DNA of 64,000 nucleotides from CAZNPL01 sp964574815 (GTDB lineage Bacteria; Planctomycetota; Phycisphaerae; UBA1845): NCBI GenBank assembly GCA_964574815.1, contig CAZNPL010000026.1:33079-97078 (forward strand), in the 5' to 3' direction. The notes below the pieces were generated by a model. The model ran no database searches, was not told the origin of the DNA, and saw only the letters and a list, made by a program, of their open reading frames with translations. A program made the translations under genes and the position numbers. Of this stretch, positions 1-8,736 are shown in pieces (positions within the stretch are counted from its first letter, which is position 1; each line of letters begins with the position of its first letter).

Positions 1-877
1 ACGGCAGGTCGTCTCGCTTCTGCTCCATCTCCTGATGCCACTCAGTTGCCTGATCAACCGAATCGATGCGCCGGCAATCCTCGCACACCGGCAGGCCGAG
101 CTCGCGCAGGTGATCCAGGCTTTGCCACTGGGTCTCAGGCCGACCGGTCGAGTCGGGCGCAATCTCCCAGCAGAAGAGCCGCAGCGGTCGCGCGGCCGTC
201 ACGTTGGAATCCAGTTGGCGCAGGCTTCCCGCCGCGGCATTTCGGGGATTGGCGAACGTTCGCTTGCCGGCCTCTTCCTGGCGGCGGTTGAGTTCGGCGA
301 AGTCATCCTTGTTCATGTAGACCTCACCGCGCGCCAAAAGCCGCTTCGGGACCGGCACATCGTTCTTGATCAATCGCAGGGGCACCTGCCGGATCGTCCG
401 CACGTTGTCGGTCACGTCCTCGCCGGTGCGGCCGTCGCCGCGTGTCGCCGCCGCCGCGTAGTGCCCGTTCTCGTAGATGATCTCGACGCTGACCCCGTCG
501 AACTTCGGCTCGCCGACCAGCGGGACGCGTTTCTGGTCCAGCTCCTTTCGGCACGTGTCATAGAAACGCCGCAGGCCCTGCTCGTCCCGAATCGCCTCAA
601 GGCTGCGCATCGGCGTCTCGTGCTTGATCGTGCCCAGTTCCTCGCGCGGCTCGGCGCCGACGCGCTGCGTCGGGCTGTCCGGCGTGATCAACTCCGGAAA
701 CTGCTCCTCGATCTCCTGCAGTTCGTCCTTCAGTTCGTCGTACTCGTCGTCCGAGATGACCGGATCGTCCATCACGTAGTAGCGATGGTCGTGGTAGGCC
801 AACTCGTCGCGCAGCTCGTCCGCTCGCTTGGCAGCCTGTTTCTTCGTGAGTTTTGAGGAGCCCTTGGTCGGCGGCAT
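1..877 (-). CDS. ligA: NAD-dependent DNA ligase, N-terminal part (cut by window edge)
   Basis: About 292 N-terminal residues are present; the gene continues beyond position 1. LigA seals 3'-OH/5'-phosphate nicks using NAD+, forming an enzyme-AMP intermediate on a lysine. The frame shows the Ia domain (HDHRYYVMDDPVISDDEYD, about residues 29-47) that binds NAD+, and the adenylation motif KFDG with the nucleophile at about K125, as in classic LigA. The ATG at 877 lies only 4 bases after the polX stop codon, so ligase and polymerase X are almost certainly co-transcribed, which suggests a shared gap-filling and sealing role in base excision repair. The zinc-finger, HhH and BRCT parts are outside the window, so their integrity cannot be judged. 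Confidence 0.95.
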   Translation of the reverse strand, partial: MPPTKGSSKLTKKQAAKRADELRDELAYHDHRYYVMDDPVISDDEYDELKDELQEIEEQFPELITPDSPTQRVGAEPREELGTIKHETPMRSLEAIRDEQGLRRFYDTCRKELDQKRVPLVGEPKFDGVSVEIIYENGHYAAAATRGDGRTGEDVTDNVRTIRQVPLRLIKNDVPVPKRLLARGEVYMNKDDFAELNRRQEEAGKRTFANPRNAAAGSLRQLDSNVTAARPLRLFCWEIAPDSTGRPETQWQSLDHLRELGLPVCEDCRRIDSVDQATEWHQEMEQKRDDLP

Positions 878-881
878 TAGA

Positions 882-2591
882 TCACCCCGTACGCTTCTCG
901 AGTGTCTTGGCCGTCACGGTGTTGAGCACGTGCTTCTTCTCCAGCCAGCCCCGGCGGGCGACGCCCACGCCGAACCGCATGAAATCCAGGTCCCCCTTCT
1001 TGTGGGCATCGGTGGAGATGACGATATCGACGCCCACTTCCCTGGCCCGCTGGCAGTGGATATCGGGCAGGTCGAGGCGGTCCGGATACGCATTGATCTC
1101 CAGACAGACGCCGTGCTCGGCGCAGGCCTCGAACACACGATCCAAATCGATCTGAATCGGCTCGCGCGCTCCGAGCTGCCGGCCCAGCGGATGAGCGATG
1201 CAGTCCACCACCCCGCTGCGCACTGCGGCCAGCACCCGCTCGGTCATCTCCTTCTTGCTCAGGTTGAAATACGAATGCACCGACGCGTTGACCCAGTCCA
1301 GTTCGCTCAGAACGTCTTCGTCGAGATCGAGCCGACCGGTCTTGAGAATGTCGACTTCGATCCCGGCCAATAGGCGAAATCCCTTCAAACCGCTGTTCAC
1401 CTCGCGAATCTCGTCGGCGTGCTTGCGAAGTCGTTCTTCGTCCAGCCCGTTGGCCACCCGCACCGCCTTGGAATGGTCCGTGATGGCCAGGTAGTCGTAG
1501 CCGTGTTCCCGGGCGGCCTCGGCCATCTCCTTGATGGACTGCTTGCCATCGGAGGCGGTGGTATGAGCGTGCAGGTCGCCGCGGATGTCATCGAGCTCGA
1601 TAAGCTTCGGCAGGTCGTCGTTTTCGGCGGCCTCGATTTCGCCGCGATCCTCGCGCAGCTCCGGCGGGATCACCGGCAGTTTGAACTTCTCATAGACCTC
1701 GGCCTCGGTCTCGCCCGCCAGCCGCTTGCGGCCTTTGAAGAGCCCGCGTTCGTTCAGCTTCCACTTCCGTTGGCGTGCTGTCTTGCGCAGCGCAATGTTG
1801 TGCGCCTTCGATCCCGTGAAATACAGCAGCGCGGAGCCGAACGCCTTCTTTTCAAAAAACAGAAAATCCACCGCCAAGCCGTTGCGCAGACGCACCCGCA
1901 CCTTGTCCGTGCCCTTGCTGACGACCTGGGCGACGGATTCGTGCTCCGCGAGTTCATCGGCGACCGTCTCCCGATCCTTGGCCCGAATCAGGACGTCCAG
2001 GTCGCCGATCGTCTCCTTGCGCCGGCGGAAGCTCCCGGCGACCTGCCAATCTTCAATTTCGTCGATCTGATCGAGGTGGTGGCCGAGCGATTCGGCGAAC
2101 TCGGTGGCCTCCTTCAGGCCGATGCGCCCGCTTTGCTGCTCGAGGTTCTCGATGCCGTGCAGAATCCGTTCCTCTGTCTTGGCACCCATCCCCTCGAGTT
2201 CGCGCACGCGGCCCTCCTGCGCCGCCTCCTTGAGCTCGTCGCGCGTGCTGACGCCCAACTCGTCGTACAGATGTTTGACCTTCTTGGGGCCCAGGCCCGG
2301 AATGCGCATCAGCTCGGTGAGCTGCTCCGGCGATTTGGAACGCAGCTCTTCCAGCCGCTTGCACGTGCCGCGCTCCACCAGCTCATGGATCTTCTCCGCC
2401 GTGCTCTCACCGATGTTCGGCAGGTCGCTCAGGTCCTCGCCCGCCGCCGCCATGTCGGCCACACGCTGGCTCGCGTCCCGCACGGTGCGGGCCGCGTTTC
2501 GGTACGAGCGCACCCGAAACTCGTTGCTCTCCTGGATCTCCAGGAGATCGGCGATCTCATCGAGGACAGCGGCGATCTCGGCGTTTTCCAC
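882..2591 (-). CDS. polX: DNA polymerase X with PHP 3'-5' exonuclease domain
   Basis: A 569-residue family X repair polymerase of the usual bacterial length. Visible parts in order: helical 8-kDa-like region with helix-hairpin-helix motifs (about 1-150; LPNIGESTAEKI and IPGLGPKKV); the nucleotidyltransferase palm with GSF...ETIGDLD at about 186-199, supplying metal-binding Asp residues; and a C-terminal PHP domain from about 335 with DLHAHTTASDG and ITDHS, the metal ligands of the exonuclease. The start is a GTG at 2591; the next start codons would remove the conserved N-terminal helix. It fills short gaps during base excision repair, and ligA follows 4 bases downstream in the same direction. 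Nothing looks broken. Confidence 0.96.
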   Translation of the reverse strand: MENAEIAAVLDEIADLLEIQESNEFRVRSYRNAARTVRDASQRVADMAAAGEDLSDLPNIGESTAEKIHELVERGTCKRLEELRSKSPEQLTELMRIPGLGPKKVKHLYDELGVSTRDELKEAAQEGRVRELEGMGAKTEERILHGIENLEQQSGRIGLKEATEFAESLGHHLDQIDEIEDWQVAGSFRRRKETIGDLDVLIRAKDRETVADELAEHESVAQVVSKGTDKVRVRLRNGLAVDFLFFEKKAFGSALLYFTGSKAHNIALRKTARQRKWKLNERGLFKGRKRLAGETEAEVYEKFKLPVIPPELREDRGEIEAAENDDLPKLIELDDIRGDLHAHTTASDGKQSIKEMAEAAREHGYDYLAITDHSKAVRVANGLDEERLRKHADEIREVNSGLKGFRLLAGIEVDILKTGRLDLDEDVLSELDWVNASVHSYFNLSKKEMTERVLAAVRSGVVDCIAHPLGRQLGAREPIQIDLDRVFEACAEHGVCLEINAYPDRLDLPDIHCQRAREVGVDIVISTDAHKKGDLDFMRFGVGVARRGWLEKKHVLNTVTAKTLEKRTG

Positions 2592-2646
2592 GTGCGACCC
2601 ACCTGATCCTCAGGTTCGAAGGAGCACAATCGGCGTCCCGAATCGA

Positions 2647-2853
2647 TCAGGACCCCTTGATCACGAACGTCACCACCATATTGACCCGATATTCAGAGAT
2701 TTTGCCGTTGTTCACCCGAACCTGCTGCTCCTTGATCCACGCGCCCTGCACGTCCTCCACGGAGTCGGTTGTCCGGGTGATCCCCCGCTTGATCGCGTCC
2801 TCGAAGCTCTCGGGTGACGAAGCACTGATTTCGATGTTCTTGGCAATGGACAT
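2647..2853 (-). CDS. dodecin family flavin-binding protein
   Basis: A 68-residue protein that matches the dodecin family over its whole length: the beta-alpha-beta-beta fold with AKNIEISASSPESFEDAIKRG at the start, the helix followed by TRTTDSVEDVQGAWIKEQ containing the Trp that stacks on flavin, and the strand ISEYRVNMVVTFVIK. Dodecins form hollow dodecamers that bind flavins or CoA and buffer free flavin. The ATG at 2853 has an AAGGAG ribosome-binding site 7 bases upstream; an overlapping out-of-frame ATG lies between them. It is a single-gene unit divergent from the UPF0182 gene. The family call is secure; the ligand is not visible from sequence. Confidence 0.93.
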   Translation of the reverse strand: MSIAKNIEISASSPESFEDAIKRGITRTTDSVEDVQGAWIKEQQVRVNNGKISEYRVNMVVTFVIKGS

Positions 2854-2948
2854 CCATAAGCTCCTTCCTGGTCTGTATCTGCGTCAAAACTGGTCAACCG
2901 GCCGGCGCGCCCAAAGGCCGCCCGAACCCGACTGACTATCGCCAGAAG

Positions 2949-2990
2949 GAATTACGGGCAGGTGAAGGCCTTATGAATTGCCAGTAATTC
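2949..2990. repeat. imperfect inverted repeat between dodecin and UPF0182 genes
   Basis: GAATTACGGGCA at 2949-2960 is mirrored by TTGCCAGTAATTC at 2978-2990, giving arms GAATTAC-N-GGCA on both strands. It lies in the divergent intergenic region, 96 bases from the dodecin start and about 175 from the UPF0182 start, so it may be an operator. The regulator is unknown. Confidence 0.35.
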
Positions 2991-3163
2991 GCAGCCTGCC
3001 GCCCGGAATGCGGCTGTCGCGGAGCGTCGCCCGTCCGCAAACGCGGGCCCGTGCATACGTGCACGCCACCGGCGATTACGAGCCGTTCAGCCGGATGTCA
3101 GCCCACCTTCAGCTGAACGCCCCACACTCTCGCTCTGCCCACCAGACTCATAGGGAGCTTCTC

Positions 3164-5998
3164 ATGTATGCGGTCATACAAATCGTGCTCTACGTCGGCG
3201 GGCTTGCCCTGGCCGTCACCGGCTTCATGCAACGGCGCGCTGCACGTGTCGCCGTCGGCGTGACGATCCTGTTTCTGTCGATCCTGTTCTTCAGCGCGCT
3301 GGGATTCTGGGGCCGGATGCTGTGGTTCGAGGGCATCGGCTACGAGGCTCGCTTCTGGACGGTCGTCTGGGCCAAGGCCGGCACGACCGTTGCCGGTGCG
3401 CTGCTCGCCCTGGCGGGTCTCTTTGTCCTGACCCGGTTCATTCCCGCAGAACGGCGCCGCACGCGAAAATGGTCCATGGTGGTCGGCGCCCTGATCGGCG
3501 GCGCGTGGGGCTATCAGTCCTGGGCCGAGTCGCTGGTCTTTATCAACCGGGTGGCCGCGGACATGAGCGAGCCGATCCTCGGTTTCGACGCGGGCTTTTA
3601 CATGTTCGTCCTGCCGCTGCTCGATCGCCTCCACGGGCTTCTGCTCTGGATCGTACTGGTGGCGATCGTTGCGATCGTGATCTCGCGGTTCCGTCTGCAT
3701 ACGCAAGCGGGCGGGGGCGGGAACATCACCCTTGTCCGCCTCGAGCACGAACAGGGCGGCCGCGGCACCCGCGCCGTCCCGGCCGCCAGCATCGCCCTGG
3801 CCTTCGTCGTGGCCGCCGGAGCTTTGCTCGCCGTACCGCACCTGCTTTACTCCGATGCGGGGGTCGCAGCGGGGCCGGGCTGGACCGACGTGCACGTGCG
3901 GCTCCCGGCGCTGTTTGTCGGCGCGGCCATAACACTGGTTCTGGGCATCATGCCCGCCCTGCCGGCCGTGCGGCGCCGGGTCGGACGGAGGCTCGCGGAA
4001 CCGGCGGCCGCCGCCTCCGATTTCGTGAGCGCGGGCGGCGCCTGGGTGTGCGTGATCGCGGTCTGGATCGTTGCGCTGGGCATCGTGCCGGCGCTCATCC
4101 AATGGGTCGCGGTCGAGCCGAACGAGATCACCTTTGAACGCCCGTACATCGAGAACAACATCCGCTTTACGCGGCACGGCTTTCGCCTGCACGAAGTCGA
4201 GGAGCGTCGCTTTCCCGCCACCGAAGAGTTCACGCAGAAGATGGTGCGCGAAAACCGGCACCTGCTCGACGACGTGCGCCTGTGGGACTACCGCGCGCTC
4301 GACCAGGTATACAAGCAGTTCCAAGAGATCCGCCTCTACTACGCCTTCGACGAGGTCGACATCGACCGCTACACCATCGGCGATCGATACGAGCAGGTGA
4401 TGGTCTCCGCCCGCGAGCTTGATCCCGACAACCTGCCGCCGCAAAGCCAGACCTTCGTCAACCGCTGGTTCAAGTACACCCACGGCTACGGCCTCACGCT
4501 CGCCACCGTAAACGACTTCACACCCGACGGGTTGCCCAACCTGCTCGTCAAGGACATCCCGCCCAAGGCAACGCACGAAGATCTCGAGGTCCGCCGGCCG
4601 GAAATCTATTACGGCGAGCTCACGCAGGACCCGGTCGTCGCCAACAGCAGTGAGAGAGAATTCGACCACCCCAGCGGCGACGAGAACGTCTACGTGCGAT
4701 ACGACGGCACGGGCGGCGTCGAGCTGCGCAACCTGTGGCGCAAGTTCGTCCTGGGCTATCTGTTCAACAGCACGCGATTCCTGCTGTCCTCCTACCCGAA
4801 AGCGGAAAGTCGCGTGATGTTCCACCGCAGCGTCCGCGACCGCGTCACGCGGCTGGCGCCCTTTCTCGAGTTCGACGAGGACGCCTACGTCGTGCTGGTG
4901 GACGGGCGGCTCTACTGGATCATCGACGCCTATTCGACATCGAAGCGCTTCCCCTACAGTGAACCGTTCATCGAGGAACAGGACGGGACCTTCAGCGGAC
5001 GGGCCGCTGCAGGCGAATCCAACGCAACGCTGAACTACTTCCGCGGCGTCAACTACGCCCGCAACGCCGTCAAGGCCGTCGTCAACGCCTACGACGGATC
5101 CACGGACTTCTACGTCTTCGAGCCGGACGATCCGGTGATCCAGGTGTGGCGCAACGCGTTCCCCGACCTCTTCAAAGACGCCGACCAGATGCCCGACGGC
5201 CTGCGGGCCCACGTGCGCTACCCTGAAGGGTTCCTGCTGACCCAGGGCCTGGTCTACGCCAAGTACCACATGGACGACCCGGCCGTGTTCTACAACCAGG
5301 AGGACCTCTGGGTCCGCGCCACGGAGAAATACTACGCCCACGTGCAGCCCGTCGAGCCGTACTACGTGATGTGGGAGCTGCCCGACTCCGACGATGCGGA
5401 GTTCGTCCTGATCCTTCCGTTCACCCCGAAAAACCGCCAGGTCCTCATCGGCTGGATCGCCGGCCTCTGCGACGGCGACAACTACGGGCGCTTCCTGGCC
5501 TACAAGTTCCCCAAGGAAAAGCGCATCCTCGGCCCCCAGCAGGTCGAGACCAAGATCGACCAGGACCGCCATCTCTCGGGCCAGCTCACTCTCTGGGACC
5601 AACGAGGCTCCAACGTCATCCGCGGCAACGTGCTCGCCATCCCCATCGAGGACACGCTCATCTACGTCGAACCGATCTACCTCCAGGCCGAAACCGCCGC
5701 CTACCCCGAGCTGCGCCTGGTCGCCGTCATGCACGGCGACACCCTGAGCTACGCCGACACCTTCGAGGAAGCGCTCCAGGGTCTGTTCGAAGGAGGCCGA
5801 GCCGATCTGGGCGCCGAGGGCTCCGTCGCCGGCCGAACCGTGGGCGAGCTGGCCGCGCAGGCTGACCGTGCGTTCAACAACTACCTGCGCCTCCAGAGCG
5901 AACAGCAGTTCGATAACGCGGCACAGGAGCTGCGCAAGCTTCGCGACGCGTTGCAACAACTGAAGAAGATCACGAGCGGTCCTACGGCGAACGAGTAA
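3164..5998 (+). CDS. UPF0182 family large membrane protein
   Basis: A 944-residue protein of the UPF0182 (COG1615) family, whose function is not established. The first 350 or so residues hold about seven hydrophobic segments (for example IQIVLYVGGLALAVTGF and LLLWIVLVAIVAIVIS). A long extracytoplasmic-type region follows with the family's typical blocks, including IENNIRFTRHGF and the Tyr/Trp-rich central part. The frame is open upstream to 2978, but the ATG at 3164 has an AGGGA site and starts directly with the first transmembrane segment, so it is preferred. It has its own upstream region and ends about 24 bases from a convergent lipoprotein gene. Length and conserved blocks look intact. 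Confidence 0.9.
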   Translation: MYAVIQIVLYVGGLALAVTGFMQRRAARVAVGVTILFLSILFFSALGFWGRMLWFEGIGYEARFWTVVWAKAGTTVAGALLALAGLFVLTRFIPAERRRTRKWSMVVGALIGGAWGYQSWAESLVFINRVAADMSEPILGFDAGFYMFVLPLLDRLHGLLLWIVLVAIVAIVISRFRLHTQAGGGGNITLVRLEHEQGGRGTRAVPAASIALAFVVAAGALLAVPHLLYSDAGVAAGPGWTDVHVRLPALFVGAAITLVLGIMPALPAVRRRVGRRLAEPAAAASDFVSAGGAWVCVIAVWIVALGIVPALIQWVAVEPNEITFERPYIENNIRFTRHGFRLHEVEERRFPATEEFTQKMVRENRHLLDDVRLWDYRALDQVYKQFQEIRLYYAFDEVDIDRYTIGDRYEQVMVSARELDPDNLPPQSQTFVNRWFKYTHGYGLTLATVNDFTPDGLPNLLVKDIPPKATHEDLEVRRPEIYYGELTQDPVVANSSEREFDHPSGDENVYVRYDGTGGVELRNLWRKFVLGYLFNSTRFLLSSYPKAESRVMFHRSVRDRVTRLAPFLEFDEDAYVVLVDGRLYWIIDAYSTSKRFPYSEPFIEEQDGTFSGRAAAGESNATLNYFRGVNYARNAVKAVVNAYDGSTDFYVFEPDDPVIQVWRNAFPDLFKDADQMPDGLRAHVRYPEGFLLTQGLVYAKYHMDDPAVFYNQEDLWVRATEKYYAHVQPVEPYYVMWELPDSDDAEFVLILPFTPKNRQVLIGWIAGLCDGDNYGRFLAYKFPKEKRILGPQQVETKIDQDRHLSGQLTLWDQRGSNVIRGNVLAIPIEDTLIYVEPIYLQAETAAYPELRLVAVMHGDTLSYADTFEEALQGLFEGGRADLGAEGSVAGRTVGELAAQADRAFNNYLRLQSEQQFDNAAQELRKLRDALQQLKKITSGPTANE

Positions 5999-6022
5999 GC
6001 CGAGGCCTCTGCCGCGATTCCG

Positions 6023-6541
6023 TCACGGCTTTTCCGAGGTCTCGCCGCCTCCACTCGATTCTTCGAACTCGGCCGCCGCTCTGTCGTACGCCTTCTCCAG
6101 ATCGTCCCACGCGGCGCTGACCCCCCGCTTGACCTCCTCCCACGCATCACCCGAAACGGTTTCGAGCTCTTCCAGCTTCGTATTGAGCTCGTCGCGCTTC
6201 TTCGACACCTCTTTCATCTGCTCTTGCCACGCTTGGCGCGCCTCGTCGGACAGTTCCGCACCGCGCTCCTGAAGCTTCTCGATCTTCTCATCCAGGGTGG
6301 CGAGCTTCCCCTCGATCTCCTCGCGCAGCTCGACCGCCTCCTGCCGCGTATACTCGCCGGCCGCCTCGGCCGCCTCGCCCGCTTCGCGTGCCACCTCTTC
6401 TGCAGTAGTCTTCTCCTTGGCTGCTTCGCCCGCTTGCTCCGTAGCGGGCTGTCGAGTTTTCCCCTCCTGCGAGTCTCGCTCGCATCCTAGCAAACAAACG
6501 CTTACACCAATCACAATTGAGAACAAACTTCTTGGAATCAT
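6023..6541 (-). CDS. coiled-coil lipoprotein, Ala/Glu-rich
   Basis: A 172-residue predicted lipoprotein. Residues 1-20 form a short signal peptide ending in the lipobox LLGC (Cys20 would be lipidated). The rest is strongly charged and helical with heptad-like spacing (about 45-155; EEIEGKLATLDEKIEKLQERG), followed by a short Gly/Ser-rich tail. No enzymatic motif is seen. It may be a periplasmic or outer-membrane tether or scaffold of the Lpp/YtxH-like kind, but that is only a shape argument. It lies 40 bases downstream of the CopB-like ATPase in the same direction and may be the last gene of that transcript. Charge pattern and codon use agree with a real gene. Confidence 0.75.
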   Translation of the reverse strand: MIPRSLFSIVIGVSVCLLGCERDSQEGKTRQPATEQAGEAAKEKTTAEEVAREAGEAAEAAGEYTRQEAVELREEIEGKLATLDEKIEKLQERGAELSDEARQAWQEQMKEVSKKRDELNTKLEELETVSGDAWEEVKRGVSAAWDDLEKAYDRAAAEFEESSGGGETSEKP

Positions 6542-6581
6542 GGCTTACCTCCAATTACCGATCACTCGTCGTTACGTCGAT

Positions 6582-8690
6582 TCAATCATCGCCGAAACGC
6601 ATCAGCCGCGCGTTGACGGCCACGATCACCGTCGACAGCGACATCAACACCGCCCCCACGGCCGGCGACAGCAGCACGCCGATCGGATAAAGCACGCCCG
6701 CGGCCAGCGGAATCGTGACGGCGTTGTAACCCGTCGCCCACCAGAGATTCTGAACCATTTTGGAATACGTTTGATTCGCCAACCTGATGATCGCCGCCGC
6801 GTCGCGCGGGTCCGATCGGACCAGCACAATGTCACCGGCCTCGATGGCCACGTCCGTGCCCGCGCCGATGGCAATACCTACGTCCGCCTGCGTGAGCGCC
6901 GGCGCATCGTTGACGCCGTCGCCCACCATCGCGACACGCAATCCGCGCCCCTGAATCTCTCGAATCTTCTCGGCCTTCTCGTCGGGCAAAACCTCGGCGA
7001 AGTAATCGTCCAGCCCCAGTTCCTCCGCAACGTGCTGCGCCACGTCGCTGGAGTCTCCGGTCACCATCATGACCTGCAGACCGTGCTCGTCGCGCAACTG
7101 GCGCAGGGCTTCACGGGATTCCTCGCGGATCACATCGGCCACCGCGACGGCGCCCACCGGGCGATCGTCGGCGATCACGTAAACGAGTGTCTTGCCGGCG
7201 GATTCGAGGTCCCGCGTTTTCGACTCGTCGACCGTGATGCCGTTCTCTTCGAGATAGCCCGGACTGACCACCTTGATGTCGCTTCCATCCAGGCTGGCCT
7301 GAGCCCCTTTACCCGGAATCGCCTTGAAGTCCTTGACCGAACCGAGCGACAACTCGCGCCGCTCGGCTTCCTCGACAATCCCCCGCGCGATCGGATGCTC
7401 GGACTGCTGCTCCACGGCGGCCGCCATCCGCAGCACCTCGTCCTTCTCCGTGCTATCGAGCGCCACCAGGTCAGAGAATCCAAACTTCCCCGTCGTCAGC
7501 GTCCCCGTCTTGTCGAACACGATCGCATCCAGCCGCCGGGCCCGCTCGAACGCCGACCGGTCGCGCACCAGCAGGCCGTTGCGCGCCGCCAGCGCGGTCG
7601 AAACGGCCACCACCAGCGGAATTGCCAGCCCGAGCGCGTGCGGGCACGTGATGACCATCACCGTCACCGTACGCTCCAGTGAGAAATCGAACGCCCGCCC
7701 CACCGCCAGCCACCAGATGACCAGCGTGACGCCACCGGCGGTCAAAGCGATGACCGTCAGCCACAGCGCCGCCCGATCCGCCAGATCCTGCGTCCTAGAA
7801 CGCGACTGCTGGGCCTGCCGGACCATCTCGACAACCTGCGAAAGATACGTGTTCTCGCCGGTCTTCTGAACTTCCACGGTGATCGCTGAGTCGCCGTTGA
7901 TCGCACCGCCGACGACACTGTCGCCCTCCTGCTTCTCGACCGGCTTGCTCTCGCCGGTGATCATCGATTCGTTCACCGTCGTACGGCCCTCGACAATCGC
8001 CCCGTCGGTGGGGATCTTCTCCCCGGGCTTCACGAGCACCCGGTCGTTCACCTGCAATTCGTCAAGCGAAACGTCTTCGGTCTTGCCGTCGTCCTTCAGA
8101 CGGTGCGCCGTGGCCGGCATCAGCTCGGCAAGCTCCTCGAGCGCACTGGACGCCCCCATCACCGAGCGCATCTCAACCCAATGCCCCAGCAACATCACGT
8201 CGATCAGCGTCGCAAGCTCCCAGAAGAAGACACGCCCCTCCACGCCAAACACGACGGCGCTGCTGTAGCCGTACGCCACGCCGATCGCCAGCCCGATCAA
8301 CGTCATCATCCCCGGATTGCGATCGCGCAGCTCGTCGAACAGCCCCTTGAGAAATGGCCAGCCCCCGTACACGAAGATCGCAGTCGCCAGCGCCCATTGC
8401 AGCCAGGCATCGCCGGGGAAATCCCACGCTTCCGCCACTCCCAGCCAACCCTGAATCATCGGTGAGAGCAGCAGGACCGGAATGGTCAGCACCAGCGACA
8501 GCCAGAACCGGCGTTTGAAGTCCGCCAGCATGTGCGCATGGTGGCGGGAATGATCGTGATCCCCGTGGTCTTGACCTCCCTGGCCGTGCCCGCCCTGGCG
8601 TTTGGCCCCGCGATCCGACTCTGCGTGTTCATGACCGCCGCGCCCGCCATCACCAGGTTGTTGCTGCTCTTCGTCCATATTCTGGCTCAT
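6582..8690 (-). CDS. copB: CopB-like P1B-3 copper-transporting P-type ATPase
   Basis: A 702-residue metal-exporting P-type ATPase of the inner membrane. The N-terminus (about 20-53) is very rich in His and Gly instead of carrying a CxxC heavy-metal domain. The actuator loop has TGES (245-248), the sixth membrane segment has CPH (349-351) rather than CPC, the phosphorylation site is DKTGT (Asp393), and the last segment has MSLST. In family knowledge, CPH plus a His-rich N-terminus marks P1B-3 pumps such as CopB, which move Cu2+ or Cu+/Ag+. The gene begins 46 bases after the ATP synthase gamma stop codon with no obvious terminator, so read-through from the N-ATPase operon is likely. The exact metal is an inference. 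Confidence 0.93.
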   Translation of the reverse strand: MSQNMDEEQQQPGDGGRGGHEHAESDRGAKRQGGHGQGGQDHGDHDHSRHHAHMLADFKRRFWLSLVLTIPVLLLSPMIQGWLGVAEAWDFPGDAWLQWALATAIFVYGGWPFLKGLFDELRDRNPGMMTLIGLAIGVAYGYSSAVVFGVEGRVFFWELATLIDVMLLGHWVEMRSVMGASSALEELAELMPATAHRLKDDGKTEDVSLDELQVNDRVLVKPGEKIPTDGAIVEGRTTVNESMITGESKPVEKQEGDSVVGGAINGDSAITVEVQKTGENTYLSQVVEMVRQAQQSRSRTQDLADRAALWLTVIALTAGGVTLVIWWLAVGRAFDFSLERTVTVMVITCPHALGLAIPLVVAVSTALAARNGLLVRDRSAFERARRLDAIVFDKTGTLTTGKFGFSDLVALDSTEKDEVLRMAAAVEQQSEHPIARGIVEEAERRELSLGSVKDFKAIPGKGAQASLDGSDIKVVSPGYLEENGITVDESKTRDLESAGKTLVYVIADDRPVGAVAVADVIREESREALRQLRDEHGLQVMMVTGDSSDVAQHVAEELGLDDYFAEVLPDEKAEKIREIQGRGLRVAMVGDGVNDAPALTQADVGIAIGAGTDVAIEAGDIVLVRSDPRDAAAIIRLANQTYSKMVQNLWWATGYNAVTIPLAAGVLYPIGVLLSPAVGAVLMSLSTVIVAVNARLMRFGDD

Positions 8691-8736
8691 TGGTTTGACG
8701 CCTTTCGATCGCGTGCGGTGAACGGCTTCGGTCGTA

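Noticed and set aside
1419..2606. A 395-codon plus-strand frame opposite polX
   Set aside because: Antisense of a fully motif-supported polymerase X; no start signals.
3098..5959. A 953-codon open frame on the minus strand opposite the UPF0182 gene
   Set aside because: Its composition (Val/Gly/Asp/Glu/His-rich, no domain) is what a high-G+C antisense frame gives; the plus strand encodes a recognisable family with membrane segments and a ribosome-binding site.
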